DNA from: G965212025 sp965237985
Lineage (GTDB): Bacteria > Pseudomonadota > Gammaproteobacteria > Poriferisulfidales > Oxydemutatoraceae
DNA length: 64,000 nucleotides
Assembly (NCBI GenBank): GCA_965237985.1
Contig: OZ250161.1
Coordinates: 62,001 to 126,000 of the forward strand
Direction of reading: 5' to 3'
Made by a program: the position numbers and the translations under genes. Below the pieces are notes generated by a model. The model saw only the letters and a list, made by a program, of their open reading frames with translations, was not told the origin of the DNA and made no database searches. Within the stretch, counting starts at the first letter, position 1. The number at the start of each line of letters is the position of its first letter. Below, piece by piece: positions 19,121 to 28,530 of the stretch.

Positions 19121-20180
19121 CTCAGCAGGTTTTCTACTTGGCTTTTTAGGAGCTGTTTTGTTGGGATTCACCGGCATGCAGGCCCACGCGGAGAAAGTCG
19201 AAGGCAGTTCTGTCTTGACTAAGGATATGACCAATCCCGGGTTTTTGGAGCATCCAGACTGGTTCATGCAATCTTTTCTGAACATTGGCGAGGACGTTGC
19301 CGAAGCGACCGAGAAAGGCAAACAGCTGGTGCTGTATTTTTACCAGGATGGTTGTCCCTATTGCCGAAAGCTGATCGAAGAAAATTTTGGAGACGAAGGA
19401 ATCGTGGCCTACACGCGGCAACATTTTGAAGTCGTGGAAGTCAATATCTACGGTTCGAGGGAAGTGACTTTGGAAAATGAAATGTTTACAGAGAAGACCT
19501 TCAGTAAAGAACTGCAAGTGCAATTCACGCCGACCATGGTTTTTTTCGACGCGCATGGCAAAGCGATTTTCAGAATGAACGGTTACTATCAAAAGCGGAA
19601 GTTTTTCGCCATGCTGAGGTATCTTGCGGAAGGGCATGCGAAAAAAGGAAAATTCCTGGATTACTACCCCGGTGACAGGTCAGCCGAAAGTCCGACTGAC
19701 AAGGCGAAAAGAGTGACCGGCACGCTGTCGCCACCTTTTTCTTTCAGCAAAGCGATTTTTAGTCGTGACAGCCGCCCCCTTCTGGTGATTTTTGATCGCC
19801 AGGACTGTGAGAGTTGCCAGGAGCTGCACCAGGATATTCTTGTGCGTTCTGAAACCGAGTCCTTGTTGAAAGATTTTCAGCTTGCCGTTATCGACGTTGA
19901 TAGTGAACAGCCATTGGTGACACCGCATGGATCTGAGATGAGTCCGGATGCCTGGGCACGTTCTTTAGGCATAAAATCAGCGCCGTCTTTTGTTTTCTTT
20001 GACAATGATTTTCGCGAAGTGTCACGCATCGAGGGCTATGTCAAAGCGTTTCATGTCCAGTCCATGCTGGAGTACGTGGCAAGCAAGGCTTACCAGAATG
20101 AAGACGGTGTGCAAGGTTTTTTGCAGAAACGAACCAAACGTCTTGAGGCAGAAGGACAGCATATTGACATCATGAATTGA
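19110..20180 (+). CDS. SoxW-like periplasmic thioredoxin with two thioredoxin folds
   Basis: Likely keeps SoxY or other Sox components reduced. The TTG at 19110 overlaps the preceding gene; a second in-frame TTG lies at 19104. The signal peptide core FLLGFLGAVLLGF ends at AHA. The first thioredoxin fold has the active site GCPYCRKL, and the second has DCESCQEL, also a CxxC. The 356-residue length is about twice that of single-domain SoxW, so it is a two-domain variant. Translational coupling to the DUF336 gene is likely. Confidence 0.82.
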   Translation: MKNSSAGFLLGFLGAVLLGFTGMQAHAEKVEGSSVLTKDMTNPGFLEHPDWFMQSFLNIGEDVAEATEKGKQLVLYFYQDGCPYCRKLIEENFGDEGIVAYTRQHFEVVEVNIYGSREVTLENEMFTEKTFSKELQVQFTPTMVFFDAHGKAIFRMNGYYQKRKFFAMLRYLAEGHAKKGKFLDYYPGDRSAESPTDKAKRVTGTLSPPFSFSKAIFSRDSRPLLVIFDRQDCESCQELHQDILVRSETESLLKDFQLAVIDVDSEQPLVTPHGSEMSPDAWARSLGIKSAPSFVFFDNDFREVSRIEGYVKAFHVQSMLEYVASKAYQNEDGVQGFLQKRTKRLEAEGQHIDIMN

Positions 20181-20885
20181 GTGCCTGGAGTTTTTCAACC
20201 AAATTTATTCGTGTTTCCGCACGCTGACCGCGCCGAGCCGCGGTCACAAATGGATGCCGGATGTTCTCCCGGGCAGTTGTCTGCCGTGCAAAATTTTGCC
20301 TGAATGGTTCTCCAGTGACACTGGGTTTGGCTCAGACCTCGAGTCAGCAAAAAATACCTTGGCAGTAGCCGGAGTTCAGCCACATTCCACATCTATCTGA
20401 ACCTATTCACGGGTGACGGCTTCGGAAGTCTCTTTTATGGTTCTGCCAGGATGATCGTGCCGGCTTTTAGGTTTTGTTGCTGACCCGCTGTTGCCGGCAT
20501 CTCAATCCGAAGAGCGGCCGCCTCTTGGTGACAAGACGCAAAAGACTTGGGCGACCCCGCTGACACACCGCCCGTGGAGATGGCAATGCCTGAATATCCG
20601 CACCAGATACCGGGCGAACGAAGCCAACTCCATGAGCCGTGTTTTTTGCCCTCCTCTTCCCGTTTTAGCAGAAAATCAGGCACTTCCAACTTGGTTTGAA
20701 GCGGGAATCCATTTATTATGTAAGCTGTATTTTTCGCAACGAAGTGCTCCCCAGTGTTTTGAATGAAGTAGTGCTGGCGACGACGGCTTAAAATCCGGAA
20801 AAGACAATGTTTGGCGCGCTTTTTCTCAGCACTCGTCTGGCTGGACGTTCAACGGGGTTTACGGGTTTTTCTACGGAGGAAAAAC
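20181..20885. other. Intergenic region between sox cluster and grpE
   Basis: No gene recognised. A perfect 8-bp stem tgaccgcg/cgcggtca with a 6-base loop lies at 20225-20246, 45 bp after the thioredoxin gene, but it has no T-run, so a terminator role is uncertain. No sigma-32-like promoter was found directly before grpE. Confidence 0.4.
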
Positions 20886-20922
20886 ATGGAGAAAATTGAC
20901 AAAAAATCGCCTTCGGGAAATT

Positions 20923-21843
20923 ATGAGTGACTGCAAAGAACAGAGACTCGTCCAGGAAGAAGCGGACGATAAACTGAGCAAAAAGCCAGTTTCCAAAACT
21001 GATGCCCAGGTTTTGGATGAGGGTTCCGAGGGTAGCAGCCTTGTGAAATCGCCTGTGGGCAAGATGAAAAGCAGCGTGGAAAAGCGGGAAGAGCAGGCAG
21101 TGGGAAATCATGTTTCATCTCAGACGGTGAGTGAAGGGCGGCCGAAGGAAGATGTGGCGTTTACTGAAGAGGGTGGCGGCCAGAATGACACAGCTAGTGA
21201 AGGGCGGTCGGAGGAAGATGTGGCGTTTGCTGAAGAGGGTGGCGGCCAGAATGACACAGCTAGTGAAGGGCGGTCGAAGGAAGATGTGGCGTTTGCTGAA
21301 GAGGGTGGCGGCCAGAATGACACAGCTGTTGAAGATGCCTTCAGTACAGTTGATCTTGTGAAAGAAATCAAACAATTGCGAGAGCAGTTTTTTCGTGCCA
21401 AGGCTGAAACGGCAAACATCCTCAGGCGTTCGGAGCGGGAGATGGACAACACGAGAAAATATTTTGTCAGGTCGTTTTTGGTCGAGTTGCTTGAAGTTCG
21501 GGACAGCCTTGAAAAAGCTACTGATCTGGATAGGAAACATGCCACTGTCGAGCATTATCGGAGCGGGCTTGAGTTAACGCTACGGTCGCTGGAAAAGTTT
21601 TTTGCAGGTCACGATGTTGCCGCCGTGGACCCGGTGGACGGTGTCTTCGATCCTGAATTGCACCAGGCGATGGGCATGCAGGAAAGCGCGAACAGTCCAC
21701 CGGGGGCCGTGCTGAATGTGATACAAAAAGGTTATACGCAAAGAGGCCGCCTGTTGCGTCCGGCGTTGGTGATTGTCAGTACTGGGCAGGAAGCGAAACC
21801 GGCAGCAGAAAGCGAGACCCTGGATGCTGATGAAGACAAGTGA
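20923..21843 (+). CDS. grpE: GrpE nucleotide-exchange factor with an expanded N-terminus
   Basis: GrpE releases ADP from DnaK. The conserved part begins about residue 146 with the coiled coil (VKEIKQLREQFFRAKAETANILRRSERE) and the beta domain ending in GYTQRGRLLRPALVIVS. The protein is about 306 residues, over 100 longer than usual, because of an acidic N-terminal extension with three 22-residue repeats. The start is uncertain: a strong ggagg site precedes ATG 20886, whose frame (MEKIDKKSPSG) stops after 14 codons. The long frame opens at TTG 20896 and has ATG 20923. One base less in the A-run at 20901-20906 would join the two. Confidence 0.9.
   Translation: MSDCKEQRLVQEEADDKLSKKPVSKTDAQVLDEGSEGSSLVKSPVGKMKSSVEKREEQAVGNHVSSQTVSEGRPKEDVAFTEEGGGQNDTASEGRSEEDVAFAEEGGGQNDTASEGRSKEDVAFAEEGGGQNDTAVEDAFSTVDLVKEIKQLREQFFRAKAETANILRRSEREMDNTRKYFVRSFLVELLEVRDSLEKATDLDRKHATVEHYRSGLELTLRSLEKFFAGHDVAAVDPVDGVFDPELHQAMGMQESANSPPGAVLNVIQKGYTQRGRLLRPALVIVSTGQEAKPAAESETLDADEDK
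21133..21330 (+). repeat. Three in-frame 66-bp repeats inside grpE
   Basis: Each unit encodes 22 residues of the form EGRxxEDVAFxEEGGGQNDTAx. The repeats lie in the disordered N-terminal extension before the coiled coil, and their length keeps the reading frame. The copies differ at only a few bases, indicating recent amplification. Confidence 0.95.
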
Positions 21844-21864
21844 ACCGTCCCCTTAGGGTCGGGA

Positions 21865-21890
21865 CTTGAAATCTGTTTCTTTGCCCCCAT
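21865..21890 (+). promoter_or_regulatory. Heat-shock (sigma-32) promoter before dnaK
   Basis: CTTGAAA at 21865-21871 and CCCCAT at 21885-21890, separated by 13 bases, match the sigma-32 consensus in both elements and spacing. It lies between grpE and dnaK, about 54 bp before the dnaK start, so dnaK-dnaJ would be heat induced independently of grpE. Confidence 0.85.
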
Positions 21891-21943
21891 GGTAAGTATC
21901 TCAGCCAATATTTTTTAAAACATTTAATCAGGAAGGAAAAAGC

Positions 21944-23920
21944 ATGTCAAAAATCATCGGTATTGATCTCGGAACCACAAATTCCTGTGTTGCTTTGATG
22001 GAAGGGAAAACCCCCAGGATTATCGAAAACAGCGAAGGCGACCGGACTACCCCGTCAGTGGTGGCATTTACTGAAAGTGGAGAAACGCTGGTGGGTCAGT
22101 CTGCCAAGCGACAGGCGGTCACCAATCCGAAGAACACCATTTACGCAATAAAAAGATTGATTGGGCGGCGGTTTTCAGAAAGCGAAGTGAGCAAGGACAT
22201 CGACCTGGTTCCGTACAAAATTGCGGAAGCCAAAAATGGGGATGCCTGGGTTGAAGTGCGAGGCAAAAAAATGGCACCTCCGGAAATTTCTGCCAAAGTG
22301 CTGATGAAAATGAAAAAAACAGCGGAGGATTATCTCGGTGAAGAGGTGACGGATGCCGTAATTACTGTTCCCGCCTATTTCAACGATTCACAGCGCCAGG
22401 CTACCAAGGACGCGGGAAAAATCGCCGGTCTGGAAGTCAAGCGGATCATCAACGAGCCTACTGCCGCGGCATTGGCTTACGGGCTGGACAAAACAGAAGA
22501 CAAAGACAGAAAAATTGTGGTTTATGACCTTGGCGGCGGGACTTTTGATATTTCCATCATTGAAATCGCGGGTGTGGATGGTGAAAAGCAGTTTGAAGTG
22601 CTGGCAACGAATGGCGATACTTTCCTCGGCGGTGAGGACTTTGATATGTGTCTCATCGAATATCTGGCGAGTGAATTTCAAAAAGACCAAGGTATGGATT
22701 TACACAACGACCCCTTGGCGCTGCAAAGGCTGAAAGAAGCGGCGGAAAAAGCCAAGATCGAGCTTTCTTCCAGCCAGCAGACAGAAGTGAACCTGCCTTA
22801 TATCACTGCCGACCAGGCGGGTCCGAAGCACCTCAATATCAAGCTGACACGTTCCAAGCTGGAAGCCTTGGTTGAAAGTCTGGTGGATAGAACCATTGTT
22901 CCCTGCAAGAAGGCGCTCACAGACGCCCGCCTGAAGACTTCCGACATCAGCAACATCATTCTTGTTGGTGGGCAGACACGCATGCCATGCGTGCAAAGCA
23001 AAGTGGCCAACTTTTTTGGCAAGGATCTCCGTCAGGATGTGAATCCCGATGAAGCAGTGGCCTTGGGAGCAGCCATACAGGGCGGTGTGCTGGGTGGCGA
23101 TGTCACGGACTTGTTGCTTATGGATGTGACGCCGCTGACACTGGGCATCGAAACGATGGGCGGCGTGATGACCAGTCTGATCGAGAGAAACACCACCATC
23201 CCAACGAGCCAGAGCCAGGTGTTTTCCACGGCGGCTGACAACCAGCCGGCGGTTACGGTGCACGTATTGCAGGGTGAACGCAACCGGGCATCAGGAAACA
23301 AGTCTCTCGGACGCTTTGATTTGAAGGATATTCTACCGGCACCTCGCGGCGTGCCGCAGATTGACGTGACTTTTGATATTGATTCCAACGGCATCCTGAA
23401 TGTGTCGGCAAAAGACAAGGCAACCGGGAAACAGCAATCGATTGTCATTACAGCGTCAAGCGGGCTGGACAGCGAAGAGATTGAACAAATGATCAAGGAT
23501 GCCGAGAAACATGCCGAAGAAGACCGCAAATATCATGAGCTGGTTACCGTTCGCAACAGTGCTGATCAACTGGTTCACATGCTGGAAAAATCGTTGAAGG
23601 ATCTCGGGAAAAAAGTGACCGAAGAGGAAAGAAAACAGGCGGAAGACGGTATGGCAAATTTGCGGGAAGCCATCAAAGGAGATGACAAAAGCAACATTGA
23701 AGCAAAGATGGAAAGTCTCAGCGATATTTCCGCTAAAATGGCCCAGCGCATTTATCAACAGAAAAGCGAGGAAGACAAAGCAGATCCTGGTAGCCAGGAA
23801 GCAGACAGTCGTTCGTTTAACAAAGATGGTGACACAATCGTGGACGCGGAATACGAAGAAACCGATGGAAAAGAGAAGAATGGAAAAGGCGAGAATGGAA
23901 AAAATGAGAAAAAAAATTAA
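21944..23920 (+). CDS. dnaK: Chaperone DnaK (Hsp70)
   Basis: ATP-driven chaperone working with DnaJ and GrpE. The 658-residue protein has all three Hsp70 signatures: IGIDLGTTNSCVA near the start, the phosphate-2 segment VYDLGGGTFDISIIE, and VGGQTRMPCVQ. The substrate-binding domain follows, and the C-terminus is Lys/Gly/Asn-rich (DGKEKNGKGENGKNEKKN) instead of the EEVKDKK-type end common in proteobacteria. The start follows gaaggaaaaagc. dnaJ begins 13 bp downstream. Confidence 0.98.
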   Translation: MSKIIGIDLGTTNSCVALMEGKTPRIIENSEGDRTTPSVVAFTESGETLVGQSAKRQAVTNPKNTIYAIKRLIGRRFSESEVSKDIDLVPYKIAEAKNGDAWVEVRGKKMAPPEISAKVLMKMKKTAEDYLGEEVTDAVITVPAYFNDSQRQATKDAGKIAGLEVKRIINEPTAAALAYGLDKTEDKDRKIVVYDLGGGTFDISIIEIAGVDGEKQFEVLATNGDTFLGGEDFDMCLIEYLASEFQKDQGMDLHNDPLALQRLKEAAEKAKIELSSSQQTEVNLPYITADQAGPKHLNIKLTRSKLEALVESLVDRTIVPCKKALTDARLKTSDISNIILVGGQTRMPCVQSKVANFFGKDLRQDVNPDEAVALGAAIQGGVLGGDVTDLLLMDVTPLTLGIETMGGVMTSLIERNTTIPTSQSQVFSTAADNQPAVTVHVLQGERNRASGNKSLGRFDLKDILPAPRGVPQIDVTFDIDSNGILNVSAKDKATGKQQSIVITASSGLDSEEIEQMIKDAEKHAEEDRKYHELVTVRNSADQLVHMLEKSLKDLGKKVTEEERKQAEDGMANLREAIKGDDKSNIEAKMESLSDISAKMAQRIYQQKSEEDKADPGSQEADSRSFNKDGDTIVDAEYEETDGKEKNGKGENGKNEKKN

Positions 23921-23933
23921 AACACGCTGAAAT

Positions 23934-25058
23934 ATGGAACGTGATTACTACCAGGTTTTAGGTGTACCGAAAGGTGCAGATCAGGCCGCCCTGAAAAAAG
24001 CTTACCGAAGGCTGGCCATGAAATATCATCCCGATCGCAACCATGGTGCTTCTGCCGAGGAACGTTTCAAGGAAGCGAAAAAAGCTTATGACATTTTGTC
24101 CGATTCAGAAAAGCGGAGCGCTTATGATCGTTTTGGGCACGCCGGAGTCAACGGAAAAGCAACCGGCTTTCGACCAAGTGGAAGCGCTGATTTCGGTGAT
24201 GTATTCGGCGATATTTTCAGTGAGATTTTCACTGGTGGAGGGCGTTCGGGTCGGCAGGCCTATCGGGGTGGGGATGTAGAGTACACCTTGACGCTTGATC
24301 TGGAAGAAGCAGCTTCCGGAATCACCAAAGACATCCATGTCGTACTCCCCGAGGCCTGTGAGGCATGCGATGGCAGTGGTGCCAAAGCCGGGGTCGGGCT
24401 TGAAAATTGCGGGACATGTGGCGGTAGTGGCCAGATGCGCATGCAACAGGGGTTTTTCTCCATACAGCAGACCTGCTCGAATTGCGGGGGGCGGGGAAAA
24501 GTGGTTAGGGAAGTATGCCCCAAGTGTGAAGGTGAAGGTCGGGTGCGCCGCAGAAAGTCTCTGTCAGTCAAAATTCCCGCCGGCATCGATTCCGGAAATC
24601 AAATCCGCCTGTCCGGCGAAGGGGAAGCAGGTTTGGGAGGCGGCCCGAGCGGTGACCTGTACGTCAGTATAAACATCCGAAAACATTCCCTGTTCAACCG
24701 GGATGGTCGGGACCTTTTGCTGAAGGTCCCCCTGCCAATCACCGCCGCCGCGTTGGGTGGGGCAGTGGTAGTGCCCACTCTGGACAAGAAAGTCAATTTG
24801 AAAATCCCCGCTGGAACACAAAACGGAAAACTGTTTCGCATGAGAGGCAAAGGAATCAGATCTGTAGATGGTAGAGCAAAAGGGGATTTGATTTGTCAGG
24901 TGTTTGTGGAGACTCCCGTCAATCTTACGGCTAGACAGGAAAATCTTTTGCGGGAACTGGACAGCACCATGGAAGGGCAAAGCAACCGTCATACTCCGGA
25001 GACCGAGGGTTGGTTGAGCAAAGTGCGGAGCTTTTTCGCAGACCTCGACATTTTCTGA
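23934..25058 (+). CDS. dnaJ: Co-chaperone DnaJ
   Basis: J-protein that delivers substrates to DnaK and stimulates its ATPase. The 374-residue product has the J domain with HPDRN (residues about 33-37), a Gly/Phe-rich linker, four CxxCxGxG-type zinc motifs (CEACDGSGAK, CGTCGGSGQM, CSNCGGRGKV, CPKCEGEGRV) and the C-terminal substrate-binding domains. All zinc cysteines are present. The gene lies directly after dnaK and seven bases before dapB. Confidence 0.97.
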   Translation: MERDYYQVLGVPKGADQAALKKAYRRLAMKYHPDRNHGASAEERFKEAKKAYDILSDSEKRSAYDRFGHAGVNGKATGFRPSGSADFGDVFGDIFSEIFTGGGRSGRQAYRGGDVEYTLTLDLEEAASGITKDIHVVLPEACEACDGSGAKAGVGLENCGTCGGSGQMRMQQGFFSIQQTCSNCGGRGKVVREVCPKCEGEGRVRRRKSLSVKIPAGIDSGNQIRLSGEGEAGLGGGPSGDLYVSINIRKHSLFNRDGRDLLLKVPLPITAAALGGAVVVPTLDKKVNLKIPAGTQNGKLFRMRGKGIRSVDGRAKGDLICQVFVETPVNLTARQENLLRELDSTMEGQSNRHTPETEGWLSKVRSFFADLDIF

Positions 25059-25065
25059 ATCTGTC

Positions 25066-25908
25066 ATGCCAAGACTGCGAGTTGCGGTTAACGGTGCTGG
25101 TGGTCGCATGGGCAAGACCATTGTTCGCCTGCTTGCTGAATGCGAGGAGACGGAACTGGTGGCCGCTTATGACCACACTGAAAACGTCATGATTGGTGCT
25201 CCGGTTGCTGGCACACCAGACACTGTCCTGCAAGGTTCTGACGATTTCAGCGCCCGGGATTTTGAGGTTCTGATTGATTTTTCCACACCGGAGTCCGCGA
25301 TTTCAGTGTTGGAGCAGTGCGCCGTCGCGGGACGAGGTGCGGTGATCGGAACCACAGGCTTTTCGGAGCAACAACACGAGCGCATGCGCGCGCTGGCTGA
25401 AAAATCCCCCATGGTTTATTCCCCCAATATGAGCGTCGGCGTGAATTTGTGTTACGCCCTGGTGGCACTGGCCGCCAAGGCGATTGGCAGCGAGGCCGAC
25501 GTGGAAATTTTTGAAGCACATCATCGCCACAAGGTTGATGCCCCATCCGGCACTGCGTTGCGTCTGGGTGAGATCGTGGCCGAAAGACTGGGACTGTCGC
25601 CAGAAAAAGATTTTGTTCATACCCGGGTCGGCGTGACCGGGCCGCGCCCGAGACAGGCTGTCGGTTTCCAGGTGATGCGTGCCGGGGACATAGTAGGCGA
25701 ACATACGGTGACATTTGCCTTGGCTGGAGAGAGGGTCGAAATCACTCACAAAGCATCCAGCCGTGACTGCTTTGCTCGCGGTGCTGTGCGTGCCGCTCTT
25801 TGGGTACGGGACAGGGCCCCGGGATTGTATGCTATTGGCGATGTGCTGGGTCTTTCCGTTTCCACCGACATCAACAGCAGTCAGCCCCCTGGTGTCAGGA
25901 GTCAGTGA
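25066..25908 (+). CDS. dapB: 4-hydroxy-tetrahydrodipicolinate reductase DapB
   Basis: Lysine and meso-diaminopimelate synthesis. The 280-residue protein has the nucleotide-binding GAGGRMGKTIV loop, the active-site segment EAHHRHKVDAPSGTAL, and the C-terminal APGLYAIGDVLGL. In many gammaproteobacteria dapB is followed by carA, but here carAB lies about 31 kb away and the 4.5S RNA and dnaX follow instead, so a rearrangement has separated them. The tail after GL is about 12 residues of ordinary composition. Confidence 0.96.
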   Translation: MPRLRVAVNGAGGRMGKTIVRLLAECEETELVAAYDHTENVMIGAPVAGTPDTVLQGSDDFSARDFEVLIDFSTPESAISVLEQCAVAGRGAVIGTTGFSEQQHERMRALAEKSPMVYSPNMSVGVNLCYALVALAAKAIGSEADVEIFEAHHRHKVDAPSGTALRLGEIVAERLGLSPEKDFVHTRVGVTGPRPRQAVGFQVMRAGDIVGEHTVTFALAGERVEITHKASSRDCFARGAVRAALWVRDRAPGLYAIGDVLGLSVSTDINSSQPPGVRSQ

Positions 25909-26086
25909 TTGTGGCTTGTTGCAGAGTTTTTGGGCGGCTGCCGCAAAAAATGTGCAGGATGGTGCTTTTTATTACCGGTGTCGGATCAGTACGGTGTCAG
26001 TGCTTGCCAGGATAGATCCTGGTGCCGGCTTCTACGGCCATTTCGGATACGATTTTCTTATGGCTTTTGTTTTCATGGCCGTACGC

Positions 26087-26190
<104 letters not shown>

Positions 26191-26203
26191 TTTTTGATTT
26201 TCC

Positions 26204-28261
26204 ATGAGTTACCAAGTACTTGCGCGTAAATGGCGACCTCGTACATTTACTGAAGTTGTTGGCCAGGAGCACGTTACGCGCGCGCTTTGCAACGCAATCC
26301 AGCTTGGGCGTTTGCACCATGCTTATTTGTTTACCGGCACACGTGGAGTAGGCAAAACTACGCTGGCGAGGATCCTGGCTGCTGCCTTGAATTGCGAGTC
26401 TGGAGTAGTGGTTGAACCTTGTGGGAAATGCCAGAGTTGCAAAGAAATTCGCAGTGGCAGATTTATTGATCTGATCGAAGTGGACGCGGCATCCCGGTCT
26501 GGTGTTGAAGACATGCGGGATTTGCTGGATACCGTGCAATACGCGGCTGCTGCCGGGCGTTTCAAAATCTACCTGGTGGATGAGGTTCACATGCTTTCCA
26601 ACAGTAGCTTCAATGCCTTGTTGAAAACTTTGGAAGAGCCGCCCAGCCATGCGAAGTTTTTCTTTGCCACCACCGACCCACAAAAGATTCCCGCCACGGT
26701 GTTGTCCAGATGTTTGCAATTTAATTTGATCCGATTGTCGCATGAGCGCATTGCAGATTACCTGGCGAACAGGTTGACAACCGAGGATGTTCGCTACGAA
26801 AACGAAGCGCTGCTGGAGCTGGCGGTCGCTGCCGATGGCAGTATGCGTGATGCCTTGAGTCTTCTTGACCAAGCCCTTGCTTACGGGGCAGGCGAACTCA
26901 GTCAGGAAGTCGTGGAAAATACTTTGGGAATCACGGCTCGGGCGAATCTTCCCAGGCTGGTTAGAGCCCTGGTTGCCGGAGACTCCCAGGCAATTTTTTC
27001 CGAAATTGGAGAAATGCATCGCAGTGCCGCAGACTTTTCCGCCGCACTTGACGACTTGTTGTCTCTGTTTCACGAACTGGCTGTGCAACAGGTGCTGCCT
27101 GAAACCACGCCGTCGCACCGTTTTCCGTTAAAAGAGATCGTCGCTTTAAGCCGGTCTGTTTCCGCAAACGACGTTCAGCTTTATTACCAGATTGCGGTTA
27201 AAAGCAGGCAGGACATGCTTTTTCTTTCCGATCAGCGCAGCGTCTTCGAAATGGCGCTATTGAGAATGCTTTGTTTTCGGCCACTGTTTGCGGAAGTGAC
27301 GGTGTCGGCGGGAACCCAACAGGAATCTTTCGCTGCTCATTCTGGAAGCGAGACCATTGTCAGCCGGGGCAATCGTGCTGGTGATGCCGTTGCATCAGCA
27401 CCGGTTCATGGACAAGCTGTTTCCCAGGAAACCTCCGGGTATCCGGCTTCCGTGCGGCAGGAAAGCAATGTCGAGACTTCTGCGCAGGATCGAGACGCAA
27501 CCACCCGCCCGGGTCTGTCCCCAAGGTCCCCCCTGCAAGGGAGAGACGATGTCGCAACTTCTGCGCAGGATCGAGACGCAACCACCCGTCCCCCGGACCT
27601 GTCCCCAAGGTTCCCCACACGGCAACGGAGAGACGATGTCGCGACTTCTGCGCCGGATCGAGACGCAACCATCCGCCCGGGTCTGTCCCCAAGGCCCCCC
27701 TGCAAGGGAGAGACGATGTCGCAACTTCTGCGCAGGATCGAGACGCAACCACCCGCCCGGGTCTGTCCCCAAGGCCCCCCCTGCAACGGAGAGACGATGT
27801 CGCGACTTCTGCGCAGGATCGAGACGCAACCACCCGTCCGGGTCTGTCCCCAAGGCCCCCCCTGCAAGGGAGAGACGATGTCGCGACTTCTGCGCAGGAT
27901 CGAGACGCAACCACCCGTCCCCCGGGCACTGTCCCCAAGGTCCCCACACGGCAAGAAGACGATGTCGCGACTTCTGCGCAGGATCGAGACGCAACCATCC
28001 GTCCGGGTCTGTCCCCAAGGCCCCCCCTGCAACGGAGAGACGATGTCGCAACTTCTGCGCAGGATCGAGACGCAACCACCCGCCCGGGTCTGTCCCCAAG
28101 GCCCTCCCTGCAAGGGAGAGACGATGTCGCAACTTCTGCGCAGGATCGAGGCGCAACCACCCGCCCGGGTCTGTCCCCAAGGCCATCCCTGCAACGGAGA
28201 GACAATGTCGCGATTTCTGCGCAGGATCGAGACGCAACCACCCGCCCGGGTCTGTCCCTAA
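26204..28261 (+). CDS. dnaX: DNA polymerase III subunit gamma/tau, N-terminal part plus repeat array
   Basis: Clamp-loader ATPase. Residues 1-370 hold domains I-III: Walker A GTRGVGKTT (about 45-53), a zinc site with CGKCQSC, Walker B IYLVDEVHML, and the sensor segment VLSRC. From about residue 422 the frame enters an 80-86-bp repeat array. It reads DDVATSAQDRDATTRPGLSP for three units; near 27692-27700 a unit one base shorter shifts the frame to GETMSQLLRRIETQPPARVCP, which ends at 28261. The C-terminal domain V lies downstream in another frame. A gamma-like truncated subunit can therefore be made, but full tau would need a frameshift. Confidence 0.88.
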   Translation: MSYQVLARKWRPRTFTEVVGQEHVTRALCNAIQLGRLHHAYLFTGTRGVGKTTLARILAAALNCESGVVVEPCGKCQSCKEIRSGRFIDLIEVDAASRSGVEDMRDLLDTVQYAAAAGRFKIYLVDEVHMLSNSSFNALLKTLEEPPSHAKFFFATTDPQKIPATVLSRCLQFNLIRLSHERIADYLANRLTTEDVRYENEALLELAVAADGSMRDALSLLDQALAYGAGELSQEVVENTLGITARANLPRLVRALVAGDSQAIFSEIGEMHRSAADFSAALDDLLSLFHELAVQQVLPETTPSHRFPLKEIVALSRSVSANDVQLYYQIAVKSRQDMLFLSDQRSVFEMALLRMLCFRPLFAEVTVSAGTQQESFAAHSGSETIVSRGNRAGDAVASAPVHGQAVSQETSGYPASVRQESNVETSAQDRDATTRPGLSPRSPLQGRDDVATSAQDRDATTRPPDLSPRFPTRQRRDDVATSAPDRDATIRPGLSPRPPCKGETMSQLLRRIETQPPARVCPQGPPCNGETMSRLLRRIETQPPVRVCPQGPPCKGETMSRLLRRIETQPPVPRALSPRSPHGKKTMSRLLRRIETQPSVRVCPQGPPCNGETMSQLLRRIETQPPARVCPQGPPCKGETMSQLLRRIEAQPPARVCPQGHPCNGETMSRFLRRIETQPPARVCP

Positions 28262-28530
28262 AGTCCCCCCTGCAACGGAGAGACGATGTCGCAACTTCTG
28301 CGCAGGATCGAGACGCAACCACCCGTCCCCCGGACCTGTCCCCAAGGTTCCCCACACGGCAAGAAGACGATGTCGCAACTTCAGCTCCGGATCAAGAAAG
28401 AACCACCCGCCCGGGTCTGTCCCCAAGGCCCCCCATGCAACGGAGAGACGATGTCGCGACCCCTGCGCAGGATCGAGACGCAACCATCCGTCCGGGCACG
28501 TCCCCAAAGTCCCCTATTCGGCAGGAAGGC
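27466..28530 (+). repeat. Thirteen-copy array in the dnaX linker (about 80-86-bp unit)
   Basis: The phrase aggatcgagacgcaacc or a variant occurs near 27486, 27568, 27654, 27735, 27819, 27898, 27982, 28062, 28143, 28225, 28305, 28392 and 28471. Each unit contains a C-rich run (five to seven C) after ccaagg, and the run length varies from unit to unit. Two alternative spacer types occur, ccctgcaa(g/c)gg and ccacacggcaa. The array replaces the tau linker that normally holds domain IV. Confidence 0.95.

Noticed and set aside
27360..28507. Long frames on both strands across the dnaX array, up to about 397 residues
   Set aside because: They follow the repeat unit in the non-dnaX frames; composition mirrors the 80-86-bp unit. 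Only the dnaX frames connect to recognisable domains.
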